Shown here: positions 41,052 through 50,807 of the stretch, piece after piece
How positions within the stretch are numbered: position 1 is the first letter of the stretch
Layout: the number at the start of each line of letters is the position of its first letter
Assembly (NCBI RefSeq): GCF_017901155.1
Contig: NZ_CP072800.1
Span: 1,019,283-1,083,282 of the forward strand
Length of the DNA: 64,000 bases
Direction of reading: 5' to 3'
Source: Candidatus Thiothrix anitrata
Lineage (GTDB): Bacteria > Pseudomonadota > Gammaproteobacteria > Thiotrichales > Thiotrichaceae
Notes under the pieces: model-generated
Seen by the model: the letters and a program-made list of their open reading frames with translations, nothing else
Database searches by the model: none
Told to the model about the DNA's origin: nothing
Translations under genes and position numbers: made by a program

Positions 41052-42557
41052 TCACTGCCCCCCTTTGTGGTTGAGCAATGACATCACTACCTGATCATCA
41101 ATACCCGATGAAGCGGAATTATCCAGACAGTTGATGCGAATCAGTGAGGGGAAAGTGGGCAAGGCTTGTCGACCGGGGCATTCCGGCAACATCAGCACCC
41201 AAATCGCATCAAGTGCGGGCGTACCCGTTTGCAACTGGTTGGCAATCACCTTGATGGTGGTCTGAATACGCCCCTTCACCCACTGCGGCGCAACCTTGCC
41301 AAACATAATGATCAGGTGCTGGACTTCCCCAACCATTTTCTCGAAATTTTCCAGACTTTTGACCGGATCGCTGGTTTCCTTGTTGAACTCCACATCCAGC
41401 TCATGCCCCGACAGTTTCGCGCCCAGCTCAAACGCATACCGTTGGTCTTTCTGATGGGTATCAATCAGGAAACGAGCAGTTCCGCCCTGAGCCGCCGTGG
41501 CGGTTTTGAGCTGCTCCAGCGTTTGCAACACCTGATCAATAAACGCCTGCCGGGAATTGCGCACAAAATGGAAACCACTGGCATCCCGCTGGGCGTGTTC
41601 CATTTCATACAACCAATGGGCGTGTTGTTCGTCTTCGATGTCAGCCGTTTGCAGCGTATCAGCAACCCACACCAGTGATGGCGTAGCGTGTTGCCGCACT
41701 GCCCCGGCGTGCAGGCGTGGAAAGGTCATGTCCGCCATGCCATCAATCTCGCGCCCGCCCCACTGATCCAGCAGGTGAATGCTCAAACTGGCTTGTTCCA
41801 GCGTTTCTGCCAGTTTCTGCTGGTGTTCGCTCGCTGCATACGGTGGCGGCAACGATGGTAAAATAATGGCTTTATCGCCGATTTCTGCCAGCAAACGCTT
41901 TCGGAACGGTTTCAGGGTATCTGCCACATCCGCCAGAAAAATACGGGGCAACTCGCTCGACGCATCCTCAGCAAGCGCTACAACCGGGGCAGGCATCTGT
42001 TTACCCAAGGCATCCATCAGATCAGTGGCAGCTTCCACCAATTGGCGCATCGTCTTGTCGAAAGCGGCAGCCTGCATAGCCAGCGGATACCCAAACTGGG
42101 TGGTCTTATCGGGCGCATCATGCAACTTGAAACCAACCGTGCCCACCAGTTCTTCAGGCCACTTATCATAGTGAATATTGTTGATCAGCACATTGAACAG
42201 CCGCGAATCATTGCCCACCATAATGCCGTTACGGAAACGGCGGTTATGTTCCATAAACCAGCCCAGCTCCTTGCGGCAGTACGCTGAGCCTTGGTAATTG
42301 TGGGAGTGCAGCACCAGAAAAATGGCGGTTTTCTCGATAGCCTGCTGAATTTCAGCATCAAAAGCGGTGCTGCCACGCAAACCCTGATCATCGAACCAGA
42401 TGTTCAGCCCTTTCAAGCCACGCCGTTTTACCAGCCAGTTTTCCAGATAATCCCGGAATTGTGTTACCCAACCTACCGTTTCGCCGGGCAATACCACATT
42501 GTCATCACGCGAATAGCTGATGAAAATGTCGCATTCATAACCGGCGGTGTAAGCCAT
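41052..42557 (-). CDS. TIR domain protein, partner of the STAND-WD40 protein
   Basis: ATG at 42557 starts MAYTAGYECDIFISYSRDDN. The first 150 residues are a TIR domain (LNIWFDDQGLRGS, FLVLHSHNYQGSAYCRKELGWF with the Glu expected for NAD cleavage). Two more alpha/beta parts follow: about 230-370 (FLADVADTLKPFRKRLLAE, LSIHLLDQWGG) and 375-501 (ARFLIDTHQKDQRYAF, VQHLIIMFGKVAPQWV), which may be further TIR-like folds. It is directly upstream of the STAND gene. An NADase effector controlled by the sensor is inferred. Confidence 0.85.
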   Translation of the reverse strand: MAYTAGYECDIFISYSRDDNVVLPGETVGWVTQFRDYLENWLVKRRGLKGLNIWFDDQGLRGSTAFDAEIQQAIEKTAIFLVLHSHNYQGSAYCRKELGWFMEHNRRFRNGIMVGNDSRLFNVLINNIHYDKWPEELVGTVGFKLHDAPDKTTQFGYPLAMQAAAFDKTMRQLVEAATDLMDALGKQMPAPVVALAEDASSELPRIFLADVADTLKPFRKRLLAEIGDKAIILPSLPPPYAASEHQQKLAETLEQASLSIHLLDQWGGREIDGMADMTFPRLHAGAVRQHATPSLVWVADTLQTADIEDEQHAHWLYEMEHAQRDASGFHFVRNSRQAFIDQVLQTLEQLKTATAAQGGTARFLIDTHQKDQRYAFELGAKLSGHELDVEFNKETSDPVKSLENFEKMVGEVQHLIIMFGKVAPQWVKGRIQTTIKVIANQLQTGTPALDAIWVLMLPECPGRQALPTFPSLIRINCLDNSASSGIDDQVVMSLLNHKGGQ

Positions 42558-42709
42558 TCGATACCTTAGGGGAGGGTTTGAGTCATCCAGTGCTTGTAGG
42601 GCAACATACAAAAGCTAACCACAGGTTGCAATAAATGATTGCTGACAAATAGGAAAAACAAATGGAACGCAGTGAGTTCCAAATTGACGCAAACAAACTC
42701 CCGCGACTT

Positions 42710-43870
42710 TTAGCTGAAAATTTCCGCCACTGACGTATACGGCAACGCATCTACCCCATCACTAAACGCCATACGCTCACCGCTATACACCACATGGCTA
42801 CGTGTCAGTGCGGCATTACTTTCCGCAAACCGCTGCAAACCTTTTTTGAAGCTACTATTCCAAGTTGCTGCCGCCTTGATTTCCACCCCAGTCAACTGAC
42901 TACCCGATTTGAACAACAAGTCGATTTCGTTGCCCTGATAATCGCGGAAAAAGTACAAATTCGCGCTCAAACCTTGGTTATAGCGCGTCTTCAACGCCTC
43001 CAACACCACCAGATTTTCAAACAAGCTGCCCATGAGTGGGTCACGCGCTACTTGCGACGGCTTTTCAATATCCAGCAAATAACTCAGCAAGCCGGTATCG
43101 GTGAAGTAATATTTGGGTGATTTAATCACACGCTTGCCAAAGTTTTCAAAATACGGCGGCAATGCAAACGCAATGAACGACGCTTCCAAAATCGACAACC
43201 ACTGTTTAATCGTTTTGCTATCGACCCCAACATCACTTGCCAGCGATTGGTAATTGATGATTTGCCCCACCCGCCCCGCCAGCAATTTGATGAATTTCTC
43301 AAACAAATTCGCGTCTTTCAAGTGAATAAGCTGGCGAACATCACGCTCCACATAAGTCTGGTAGTAATTCGCGTAAGCGGTATACGGGCGTTGCTGCTGA
43401 TCATAAATGCGCGGCAAAAAACCGTGGTGGATGTATTCCGCAAAATCATCGAAACGAATCCCCGCCGCCGTCAATTCCGCTATCGACAACGGCAATAAAT
43501 GCAGGATTCCCGTGCGCCCTGCCAACGATTGCGTAATCGCCGCACGTAACTCCAGTTGATGCGAACCTGTCAATACGAACTGCCCTTGGCGACCGCTCTG
43601 GTCAACGATTCCCTGCAAATAGCTCAATAAGTGCGGTACGCGCTGCACCTCGTCAAAAATGACGTTCCCGGCATAGCGTTTCAAAAACGCCTTGGGGTCA
43701 TCGAGGGCGAACTGGCGCGTTTCGGGCGTTTCCAGACTGACGTATTCGTACTCAGGCAATGCTGCCCGTACCAAGGTGGTTTTGCCAGCTTGGCGGGGGC
43801 CGATCACGGTGACAATCGGATACTCGCGTAACTGGGTCAGAAATTCAGAGGTAATGCTGCGTATAATCAT
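42710..43870 (-). CDS. AAA ATPase with DUF4143 domain
   Basis: This 386-aa protein has Walker A GPRQAGKTTLV, Walker B NVIFDEVQRVPHLL, sensor LTGSHQLEL, and a C-terminal DUF4143 nuclease-like domain (YYFTDTGLLSYLL, LFENLVVLEALK, YFFRDYQGNEIDLLF, GVEIKAAATW). Such proteins are frequent, mobile and of unclear function. Single-gene unit at the right side of the defence-like island. Confidence 0.93.
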   Translation of the reverse strand: MIIRSITSEFLTQLREYPIVTVIGPRQAGKTTLVRAALPEYEYVSLETPETRQFALDDPKAFLKRYAGNVIFDEVQRVPHLLSYLQGIVDQSGRQGQFVLTGSHQLELRAAITQSLAGRTGILHLLPLSIAELTAAGIRFDDFAEYIHHGFLPRIYDQQQRPYTAYANYYQTYVERDVRQLIHLKDANLFEKFIKLLAGRVGQIINYQSLASDVGVDSKTIKQWLSILEASFIAFALPPYFENFGKRVIKSPKYYFTDTGLLSYLLDIEKPSQVARDPLMGSLFENLVVLEALKTRYNQGLSANLYFFRDYQGNEIDLLFKSGSQLTGVEIKAAATWNSSFKKGLQRFAESNAALTRSHVVYSGERMAFSDGVDALPYTSVAEIFS

Positions 43871-44003
43871 AGGATTAGAGCATAGTTCATGAATATCTGG
43901 AGTTCAACTCCGGTATTTACCAGAACTCGCGAGCGATAGACCCTTGCGCCGTATCCGTGTAGCATTGCGCCGCAAATAAACCAATATTAATCAGGAGTTT
44001 CAC

Positions 44004-44945
44004 ATGGCAGGTGCGAGCCTTTTAGCCTTACTGGACGACATCGCCACGATCCTTGACGATGTTTCCGTCATGACCAAAGTGGCAGCGAAGAAAACCGCTG
44101 GCGTACTGGGTGATGACCTTGCCCTCAATGCCCAACAAGTGACTGGCGTGCGAGCCGAGCGTGAATTGCCGGTGGTATGGGCGGTTGCCAAGGGTTCTTT
44201 CATCAATAAGCTGATCCTCGTGCCAGCAGCCTTGTTGATCAGTGTGATTGCGCCTTGGCTGATTACTCCGCTGTTGATGATCGGTGGTGCTTTTCTGTGT
44301 TACGAAGGTTTCGAGAAATTGGCGCACACTTTCTGGCATCACGATGAAAAAACTGCTGAAAAAACCGAACTGCTGGAAGCCGCTCATGATCCCGCTGTCG
44401 ATATGGTCGCGTTTGAGCAGGATAAAATCAAAGGTGCGATTCGTACCGACTTTATCCTTTCCGCCGAAATCATCGTCATTGCCCTCGGTGTTGCAGAAAA
44501 AATGCCCTTCCTGCAACAGTTCCTCACTCTAGCAACCATTGCCATCGTCATGACGGTAGGGGTTTATGGGCTGGTCGCCGCTATCGTGAAACTGGATGAT
44601 CTGGGTTTGCACCTGATCAAGAATGGCGCGACTGGGCTGCGCCGTGCCTTGGGTAATGGCATTCTCGCCTTCGCCCCCAAGCTGATGAAAACGCTCTCGG
44701 TCGTGGGAACTGCCGCCATGTTCCTTGTCGGCGGCGGGATTTTGTTGCATGGCATTCCGCATTCACATGATGTGCTGCACGGAGCGGAACTGTTCGTGCA
44801 ACAGGTTAGCTGGGTGGGTGGTGCATTGGCAGCGATTGCCCCGACAGTGCTGAACGGCTTGTTTGGCGTATTGGCAGGCGCGGTGGTATTAGCTGTGGTC
44901 GCACCTGTTAGTAAGCTCGTTAGCCACTTTCGGCAAGCCGCTTAA
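44004..44945 (+). CDS. DUF808 family membrane protein (YedI-like)
   Basis: This 313-aa integral membrane protein starts [20 protein letters not shown], the DUF808 signature, and has several hydrophobic helices. CAGGAG precedes the ATG. Function unknown. Converges on ppx with a 4-bp overlap. Confidence 0.92.
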   Translation: MAGASLLALLDDIATILDDVSVMTKVAAKKTAGVLGDDLALNAQQVTGVRAERELPVVWAVAKGSFINKLILVPAALLISVIAPWLITPLLMIGGAFLCYEGFEKLAHTFWHHDEKTAEKTELLEAAHDPAVDMVAFEQDKIKGAIRTDFILSAEIIVIALGVAEKMPFLQQFLTLATIAIVMTVGVYGLVAAIVKLDDLGLHLIKNGATGLRRALGNGILAFAPKLMKTLSVVGTAAMFLVGGGILLHGIPHSHDVLHGAELFVQQVSWVGGALAAIAPTVLNGLFGVLAGAVVLAVVAPVSKLVSHFRQAA

Positions 44946-46426
44946 AACGACAGGGTAAAATCCACCGCCGCCAAAAACGCCTGTTCGCGCTCAAGGTCAG
45001 CCAACAGCAACGGGCGTTTTCCGGCTAAGTCGGTTTCGGTAAAGCGCAATTCCAGACGGTTTTTACCCGGTTTAATGCGCTCAATGCGCGGCGCGTGTTC
45101 GTTATGCGATCGGTGCAATAACACCGCAAGTCGCAATAATACGCTAAGGTATAACGCTGCTTGCCGTTGCCCGGTATCCAGCACTTCAAATAGTTTGGGG
45201 GAAAGCTTTTGGCGATGGGTGCGTACCAAAACGCTTAGCCAGTGCTGTTCCTCGCTGGAAAATCCTAACAAGTCGGCGTTTTCCAGCACATAGCCGCCAT
45301 GCTTGTGATAGCTGCTGTGGGAAATGGCCAATCCCAATTCATGTAAATCCGCAGCCCAACCGAGTAAGGTATCGAGATGCTCCGGTAGTTTCCATTCATC
45401 GCGGCAACGATTAAACAATTTGTGCGCGGTTTTGTGGACAAATTCTGCTTGAGCTAGATTTACCTGAAAGCGTTGCTGCATTACGCTCACGGTTTTCTCG
45501 CGGGAATCTTCACGCTGGTCACGGTCAATGCGGTCGTAAATCAAGCCTTCACGTAAGGCTCCGTCTGATACAAACATCCGGCGAATTTTTAATGCTTCAA
45601 ATACCGCAATCAAAATTGCCAATCCACCGGCAAATACTGGTTTACGCTCATCACTCAAACCGGGTAGCTTGAGCTTATCCACATGCCCCGCATCAGTCAT
45701 CATGCTGCGTAACCGCTGTAAATTGTCTAAGGTAATCCCGTAAGGTGCTAATCCGGTTTGCTGAATCACTTTTTTCACCGCACGAATCGTCCCCGACGCA
45801 CCCGTGGCGGATTCCCAACCGATTTCGCGATAACTGGCCTTGATGGGCATCAGTTCCAGATGAGCGGCGGTCAGAGCCTTTTCCCAGCAACTTTTGCTCA
45901 ATAAACCATCGGGGAAAAAACGTTGGCTGCTGGAAACACATCCCATGTGTAAGCTTTCCAAGTGCAGCGGCTCAAAGCCTTGCCCGATGATTAACTCAGT
46001 GCTGCCACCACCGATGTCCATCACGAAACGTTTACCGGGCTGTTCCTGCGCTAGAGAATGCGCTACTCCCACGTAAATCAAGCGTGCTTCTTCACGCCCA
46101 CTGATAATCGCAATGGGGTGACCTAATGCGGCTTCTGCTAAGACGAGGAATTCACGCGCATTTTTCGTTTGGCGCAAGGTGTTAGTGCCAACCGCTGTGA
46201 CTTGGCTGGAAGGGAATGCACGTAAGCGCTCCCCAAAGCGTTGCAAACATCCAAGGGCGCGTTGTTGTGCTTCTTTACTGAGGTTACCCTTTGAGTCTAA
46301 ACCACCGCCAAGCCGCACTGACTCCCGCAGGCGATCCAACACGGTAAGTTGTCCGTGATTGTCGACTTGCACCACAATCATGTGAAAGCTATTGGAACCG
46401 AGATCAATCGCCGCTAATTTACGCAT
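44942..46426 (-). CDS. ppx: Exopolyphosphatase / guanosine pentaphosphatase
   Basis: The roughly 494-aa product has the ASKHA fold motifs [13 protein letters not shown] and [14 protein letters not shown], and a C-terminal HD-type domain ([13 protein letters not shown]). It degrades polyphosphate and may hydrolyse pppGpp. ATG at 46426 follows the ridA stop by 2 bp. It is the third gene of spoT-ridA-ppx, a sensible grouping for alarmone and polyphosphate control. Confidence 0.93.
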   Translation of the reverse strand: MRKLAAIDLGSNSFHMIVVQVDNHGQLTVLDRLRESVRLGGGLDSKGNLSKEAQQRALGCLQRFGERLRAFPSSQVTAVGTNTLRQTKNAREFLVLAEAALGHPIAIISGREEARLIYVGVAHSLAQEQPGKRFVMDIGGGSTELIIGQGFEPLHLESLHMGCVSSSQRFFPDGLLSKSCWEKALTAAHLELMPIKASYREIGWESATGASGTIRAVKKVIQQTGLAPYGITLDNLQRLRSMMTDAGHVDKLKLPGLSDERKPVFAGGLAILIAVFEALKIRRMFVSDGALREGLIYDRIDRDQREDSREKTVSVMQQRFQVNLAQAEFVHKTAHKLFNRCRDEWKLPEHLDTLLGWAADLHELGLAISHSSYHKHGGYVLENADLLGFSSEEQHWLSVLVRTHRQKLSPKLFEVLDTGQRQAALYLSVLLRLAVLLHRSHNEHAPRIERIKPGKNRLELRFTETDLAGKRPLLLADLEREQAFLAAVDFTLSF

Positions 46427-46428
46427 GG

Positions 46429-46809
46429 CTATAACACCATGATGCAATCAACTTCGACTTGTGCGCCACGCGGTAACGCTGCTACACCAATCGCCGCCCG
46501 TGCGGGGTAAGGTTCGGTGAAAAACTCCGCCATGACTTCATTAACCACCGGGAAATTCACCAAATCAGTGAGGAATACATGCACTTTCACGCAATCGTTT
46601 AACGACCCGCCCGCCGCCGCTGCCACTGCCGCTAAGTTGCTAAATACTTGGCGCACTTGCGCGGCAATATCACCTTCCACCATTTGCATCGTAGCGGGAA
46701 TCAAGGGAATCTGCCCGGAAAGGTAAACGGTATCGCCAGCACGAACAGCTTGCGAATACGTGCCAATAGCTTGCGGTGCGTCAGTCGTGGAAATGATGAT
46801 GCGGCTCAT
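46429..46809 (-). CDS. ridA: RidA family reactive intermediate deaminase
   Basis: This 126-aa trimeric enzyme hydrolyses enamine/imine intermediates. Motifs: [57 protein letters not shown] (quoted in part) with the catalytic Arg. Overlaps the spoT end by 29 bp, a common arrangement. Confidence 0.95.
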   Translation of the reverse strand: MSRIIISTTDAPQAIGTYSQAVRAGDTVYLSGQIPLIPATMQMVEGDIAAQVRQVFSNLAAVAAAAGGSLNDCVKVHVFLTDLVNFPVVNEVMAEFFTEPYPARAAIGVAALPRGAQVEVDCIMVL

Positions 46810-48940
46810 GGTAATCCTTTTTCGTCAACCGTGAAACATTTAAGATATTAGGGATGTGTTTTAGCTGACGCATGACCTCTTGTAAATGCTCAAGATCGTT
46901 AACTTGAATGATTAGGGTGTCTTGTTTGACTTGTCCCGCCCCGGTGATGTTCAGGTCTTCAATATTTACATCCATGTCAGCTAAACTTTTGGTGATATTG
47001 TGTAACATGCCGCGCACATCGCGCACGTCAATCACAACCCCCGCCGAGAATTTTTTATCCACCATGTCTTGCGCCCAAGCCACCGAAAATAGTGAGTCGC
47101 CTTGTTGTAAATGATGAATATGCGGGCAATCGGCGCGGTGAATTTCCAAACCGTGCTGCCGGTGTTGCCGCGCCAGAATATTTTCGGGAGGCAAGGGCAA
47201 ACAACATGGCGCGAATTTAACCGCCAAACCCGTGGTTCCCTTGATGAGTAATGGTGTATCTGATTTGGTATCCGTCGTTTTCAAATTACCAAGTAAGCGT
47301 TCTGCAACTAATCTGGAACATTCATCACCACGACCAATGGCTTGGTAGAGGACTTCAATGGTTGGATAATCGGATGCTTGCAAAATGGTTTTAAGACGTT
47401 CAGATTCCAAGCTCTCTAGAACATGACCGTGACCGTGCAATGCACTGATTAAGCGTTCCTGCCCCAGCGACTGCTGTGCTTCAGTGGTTTGTAAGCGTAA
47501 CCAATTGCGGATATAGGATTTTGCCCGGCCTGTCACCACGAAATTTAACCAAGATGGTTGCGGCGAAGCGGCGGGATCAGTAAGGATTTCTACCACCGCC
47601 ATGTGTGGAATGCGGGTATGTAACGGGCGTTCCGTACCGTCGACTTTCGCGCTAACGCAATGTTGCCCGACCTGCGAATGTACTGCATAAGCAAAATCTA
47701 CCAAGGTTGCGCCCTTAGGGAATTCTTTTACATCACCGCCGGGCGTGTACGCATACACTTCCGCGTAGAACAGATCCGCCTGCATGTCCTCGTAAAATTC
47801 ATCGGGATTCCCGGCTTGGCTTTCCAGCTCTTTTACTTGTGCTAGCCACCGCCCTAATACCGCTTGGGTGTATTCAGCCTTACCAGTGGTGCGCATATCT
47901 GGGTAACGCCATTGCGCCGCCAAGCCGTATTGCGCTACTTGGAACATATCGCGAGTTTGAATTTGGAAGCGCACTGATTGATGGCTATTGGCAATAACTG
48001 TGGTTTGGATGGCTTGAAACCCGTAACCGCCTTTCGGCGTTGCAATAAAATCATTCAGCGTACCCAAGCGTGGGCGATACAGCTCGTGCAAAATACCTAA
48101 CACCCGGTAACACTCACTACGTTCACGCACCAATACTCGGATTTCCAGCAAACCGCACTGTTGGTCAAACGTCATGCCTTCACGTTTGCGTTGCTCATAC
48201 ATGCGGAACAAATTTTTATCCCACATAAACGCGGACACATTCGGAATCGCGGCACTCAGCACATCGGTAACTTGTTTCACAATTGCTTCGTATTCTTGTT
48301 CGTGCGCTTCTATGTAAGTCTCGAGTGCTTGTTCCAATATTTGGCTGCGCCAAGGGTATAAGCTTTTGAAAGCATAATGCTGTAAACGGCGGCGAATGTC
48401 GTTCATTCCAAGGCGGCGGGCGAGCGGAATGTATTTGGCGAAAGTTTCATCTGCAATACGTCGCCGGGCATCCGGTTTCATATTATCGAGCGTGCTCATA
48501 TTGTGCAGACGGTCAGCCAATTTGATCAGCACCACCCGAAAGTCATCGGTCATGGCGTGCATCATTTTGCGGTAACTGGCAATGGTGACGGCGTGCTTGG
48601 TGGTCAGCACTTCGTCTTTTTCGAGTTTGGTCACACCGTCGACCAAATTGGCAACCGCTTTCCCGAACGGTTTGCTTAAGTCCTCATGCTGAAAGTCTGT
48701 ATCTTCCAGCACATCATGCAACAGCGCGGCACATAAGGTGTCAGCGTCAAGATGTAAGTCGGCAAGGATATGTGCTACTTCAATCGGATGGGAAATATAA
48801 GGCGTGATACCGTCTTTGCGAAACACGCCATCATGGGCTTCGGCAGCTAAAAGGAACGCATCGTAAACTTTGCGTGCGCTGGGCACGTCCATGTAGCGTT
48901 CTATTAAACGCATCAAGTCTTGGGCGCGGAATATATTCAT
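46781..48940 (-). CDS. spoT: SpoT-type (p)ppGpp hydrolase with degenerate synthetase domain
   Basis: The 719-aa protein has the RelA/SpoT layout: HD hydrolase (1-180), synthetase (230-340), TGS (about 375-440), helical and ACT (650-715) domains. The hydrolase motifs are intact: [16 protein letters not shown] (His75-Asp76, Glu79-Asp80) and ADRLHNM. In the synthetase the catalytic Asp of the usual D-L-x-A-x-R is Gly263 (CGLLEIR), and the catalytic Glu of ExQIRT is Arg324 (VRFQIQT); NGYQSLHTT reads [10 protein letters not shown]. It is probably hydrolase-only. It follows rpoZ on the same strand. Confidence 0.93.
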   Translation of the reverse strand: MNIFRAQDLMRLIERYMDVPSARKVYDAFLLAAEAHDGVFRKDGITPYISHPIEVAHILADLHLDADTLCAALLHDVLEDTDFQHEDLSKPFGKAVANLVDGVTKLEKDEVLTTKHAVTIASYRKMMHAMTDDFRVVLIKLADRLHNMSTLDNMKPDARRRIADETFAKYIPLARRLGMNDIRRRLQHYAFKSLYPWRSQILEQALETYIEAHEQEYEAIVKQVTDVLSAAIPNVSAFMWDKNLFRMYEQRKREGMTFDQQCGLLEIRVLVRERSECYRVLGILHELYRPRLGTLNDFIATPKGGYGFQAIQTTVIANSHQSVRFQIQTRDMFQVAQYGLAAQWRYPDMRTTGKAEYTQAVLGRWLAQVKELESQAGNPDEFYEDMQADLFYAEVYAYTPGGDVKEFPKGATLVDFAYAVHSQVGQHCVSAKVDGTERPLHTRIPHMAVVEILTDPAASPQPSWLNFVVTGRAKSYIRNWLRLQTTEAQQSLGQERLISALHGHGHVLESLESERLKTILQASDYPTIEVLYQAIGRGDECSRLVAERLLGNLKTTDTKSDTPLLIKGTTGLAVKFAPCCLPLPPENILARQHRQHGLEIHRADCPHIHHLQQGDSLFSVAWAQDMVDKKFSAGVVIDVRDVRGMLHNITKSLADMDVNIEDLNITGAGQVKQDTLIIQVNDLEHLQEVMRQLKHIPNILNVSRLTKKDYHEPHHHFHD

Positions 48941-48982
48941 TCAGTCCCCCTCACCCGGCGGTTACTGCCAGCGGCCTGTGGT

Positions 48983-49204
48983 TTAGTTTTGCTCTGGTTC
49001 TACCGGCGTTACCACAACCGGTTTTGGATTCAGCAAGCCTGCGGCAATTTCACGCAAAGCCATTACTGTCGGTTTGTCACCTTCATCGGTAACCAAGGGT
49101 TGCGCCCCGTGAGAAATATCGCGGGCGCGTCTCGCAGCTTTCAAAACCAATGCAAAATTGTTATCGACGTGAACGAGGCAGTCTTCAGTTGTAACGCGAG
49201 CCAT
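48983..49204 (-). CDS. rpoZ: RNA polymerase omega subunit
   Basis: This 73-aa protein starts [28 protein letters not shown] (family pattern TVEDCL..V.NRF.LV..A..RAR) and has [15 protein letters not shown]. It helps assemble RNA polymerase and forms part of a ppGpp site. The usual gmk gene is not upstream. Followed by spoT after 42 bp. Confidence 0.93.
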   Translation of the reverse strand: MARVTTEDCLVHVDNNFALVLKAARRARDISHGAQPLVTDEGDKPTVMALREIAAGLLNPKPVVVTPVEPEQN

Positions 49205-49337
49205 AGTGTTCTATTTCCAAAATTTAATAGGATTACATTAAGCCGGATTATCCTCAAGGTCAACCCTAGTGAATACCAGCCGGAGAAACCCACCAGTCTA
49301 TAGCTTGTTTAACCGTCTTGTATAGGGTTAGTTTTCT

Positions 49338-49529
49338 TTAACCGTTGCGATAAAAGACCGTGCCGCAATGGTGGCAACAGAACTTACCCCGATCATCACG
49401 CAACAGCCATTGCCACCAATGAGTGCGGGAACGCCGCACCAAATGGTTGCAACTTGGACAAGCTGCCACATTCGCCACAAAACAGGGGCGGAGCGGCATG
49501 TTATACGTTGATGCTGATGTCCTTTTCAT
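49338..49529 (-). CDS. Small zinc-ribbon protein, unknown
   Basis: ATG at 49529, AAGGAAG upstream. The 63-aa protein has two CxxC-type pairs (AACPSCNHLV and GKFCCHHCGTVF) with basic residues between, fitting a zinc ribbon. No function known. Its leader contains the strong hairpin at 49555-49582. Confidence 0.6.
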   Translation of the reverse strand: MKRTSASTYNMPLRPCFVANVAACPSCNHLVRRSRTHWWQWLLRDDRGKFCCHHCGTVFYRNG

Positions 49530-49554
49530 GGGGTGTGCTTCCTTACTTAAGATA

Positions 49555-49582
49555 AACACCGGGGCGGGCTATCCCCGGTGTT
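49555..49582. other. Strong GC-rich hairpin upstream of the zinc-ribbon gene
   Basis: AACACCGGGG and CCCCGGTGTT form a perfect 10-bp stem with an 8-nt loop. It lies 26 bp upstream of the minus-strand start and could be a leader structure. On the plus strand it precedes two more hairpins that end in a T-run. Confidence 0.6.
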
Positions 49583-49676
49583 ACCGACCTTTAGCAGTGT
49601 GGACAACAACTGCTTTTCCTCACAACACAACTTAAGGGGGTGTGGTAGGGGTTCCTTCCCCCGCCTATTTTTTATT
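49583..49676 (+). terminator. Two hairpins ending in a plus-strand intrinsic terminator with no known gene
   Basis: AGCAGT/ACTGCT (about 49592-49614) followed by TTTT, then GGTAGGGG-TTCCTT-CCCCCGCC (49644-49665) followed by TATTTTTTATT. No coding region on the plus strand ends here, so an unannotated RNA is possible. The rest of 49677-49972 is AT-rich and shows nothing else recognisable. Confidence 0.4.
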
Positions 49677-49972
49677 GATGAATGTGGTTGTAAACTGAAT
49701 GTAGGCTGAACAAGTTATTTTGTCATTCAGAATTTGTATTTTGGTTAAAACTTCTTCATTGTCAGGCAGACTTCAATCCACTTAGCTCACCGCACGAGTC
49801 AGTAAAAAATCTTTATTTGATGTCAACCGCTTAAGTTCACTAGCGTTTATCTCATTAAGCTAGCGTTCATGAAGTGCTAAAAAACACTGAATCACTGGAA
49901 TGCAGCTTAGTAACGACAATATGTCGTTGCTTCTTAAAATTTAATGATATTAACCAGCAAGGAAGTGACCGT

Positions 49973-50269
49973 ATGAAACTGTTAAACACCATTACCGCAA
50001 TGCTCTTGTCCGCAATGATGGCATCCACTGCCGCCTTCGCCGATACCACCGCAACTGATTCAAGTGCCAACGCTGTCAGCAGCAATGATGCCAGCAACCA
50101 ACCGGGTGGTAATGGCGGAACCGGTAACGGCGGGACGGGCAACAATATCAACATTAATAGCGGTAATACCACCAATACCAACAGCGGTAATACAACCGTG
50201 AACGTTAAGGTTAATGGTGCGCAAGTGTCTGTACCACCTGTTAAAGTGGGTACAATCTCCATTAACTAG
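49973..50269 (+). CDS. Small secreted Asn/Gly/Thr-rich protein
   Basis: ATG at 49973 with AAGGAAG upstream. The 98-aa product has signal peptide MKLLNTITAMLLSAMMASTAAFA, then a low-complexity region (GGNGGTGNGGTGNN, INSGNTTNTNSGNTT) and a beta-like end (VNVKVNGAQVSVPPVKVGTI). Unrecognised. Asn/Gly repeats would suit a surface or fibre protein. Single gene with a hairpin after it. Confidence 0.6.
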   Translation: MKLLNTITAMLLSAMMASTAAFADTTATDSSANAVSSNDASNQPGGNGGTGNGGTGNNININSGNTTNTNSGNTTVNVKVNGAQVSVPPVKVGTISIN

Positions 50270-50278
50270 GGGAGCCAG

Positions 50279-50319
50279 CCAACACCCGTTTTGTTTTTCC
50301 CCAAGCAGGCGGGTGTTGG
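50279..50319 (+). terminator. Hairpin after the secreted Asn/Gly-rich protein gene
   Basis: CCAACACCCG pairs perfectly with CGGGTGTTGG over a 21-nt T- and C-rich loop, 10 bp after the stop codon. The following T-run is short (ATTTAC), so termination strength is moderate. Confidence 0.55.
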
Positions 50320-50435
50320 ATTTACGTTGACGAGGCGATCTAACCAAAAATGGATGGGATTGTAGGCTGGAGGTTGGTCAGTGACAGGAAATCCTGCCAC
50401 TGGTTTTGCGTCGCTGTTAATGCAAAGTGGTATGG

Positions 50436-50651
50436 TTATTTATTGACTAGAAGCGAGCATTCAGCAATCAATTCATCCAATGCCTTAACCGCTGTTTTGG
50501 CCTCGGCTTTGATTTCTTGGAGGAAACTTAATTCGCTTTTGCTGACATCTCCGTCTTTCAGGATCAGCTCACGCAGCAGGTCGACTTCCTTGGTGCTGAT
50601 GTGACCATCACCCAAAGCAAAGCTTTTTGCCACTTTACGCCATTCTGCCAT
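50436..50651 (-). CDS. Small TerB-like helical protein
   Basis: This 71-aa acidic helical protein has ALGDGHISTKEVDLLRELIL and KDGDVSKSELSFL, resembling TerB-type EF-hand-like turns. GGAG precedes the ATG. The role is unknown; single gene. Confidence 0.65.
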   Translation of the reverse strand: MAEWRKVAKSFALGDGHISTKEVDLLRELILKDGDVSKSELSFLQEIKAEAKTAVKALDELIAECSLLVNK

Positions 50652-50807
50652 AGTATTTTCTCCTTGTTTCTTTACGTATCATTAAGTTTTGTAAATACCC
50701 CGTGGAGTTGTTTCCCCAAGCGGTTGGCGATTATGTCCGACTGGTGATTTGCTTACAATTAAACCTATTTGAGTGGTTTTAATACAATCATCAACCCTGG
50801 ATTTTTC

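Noticed and set aside
49677-49972. Possible tRNA or other structured RNA gene in the AT-rich gap
   Set aside because: No cloverleaf or conserved motif was found by eye.
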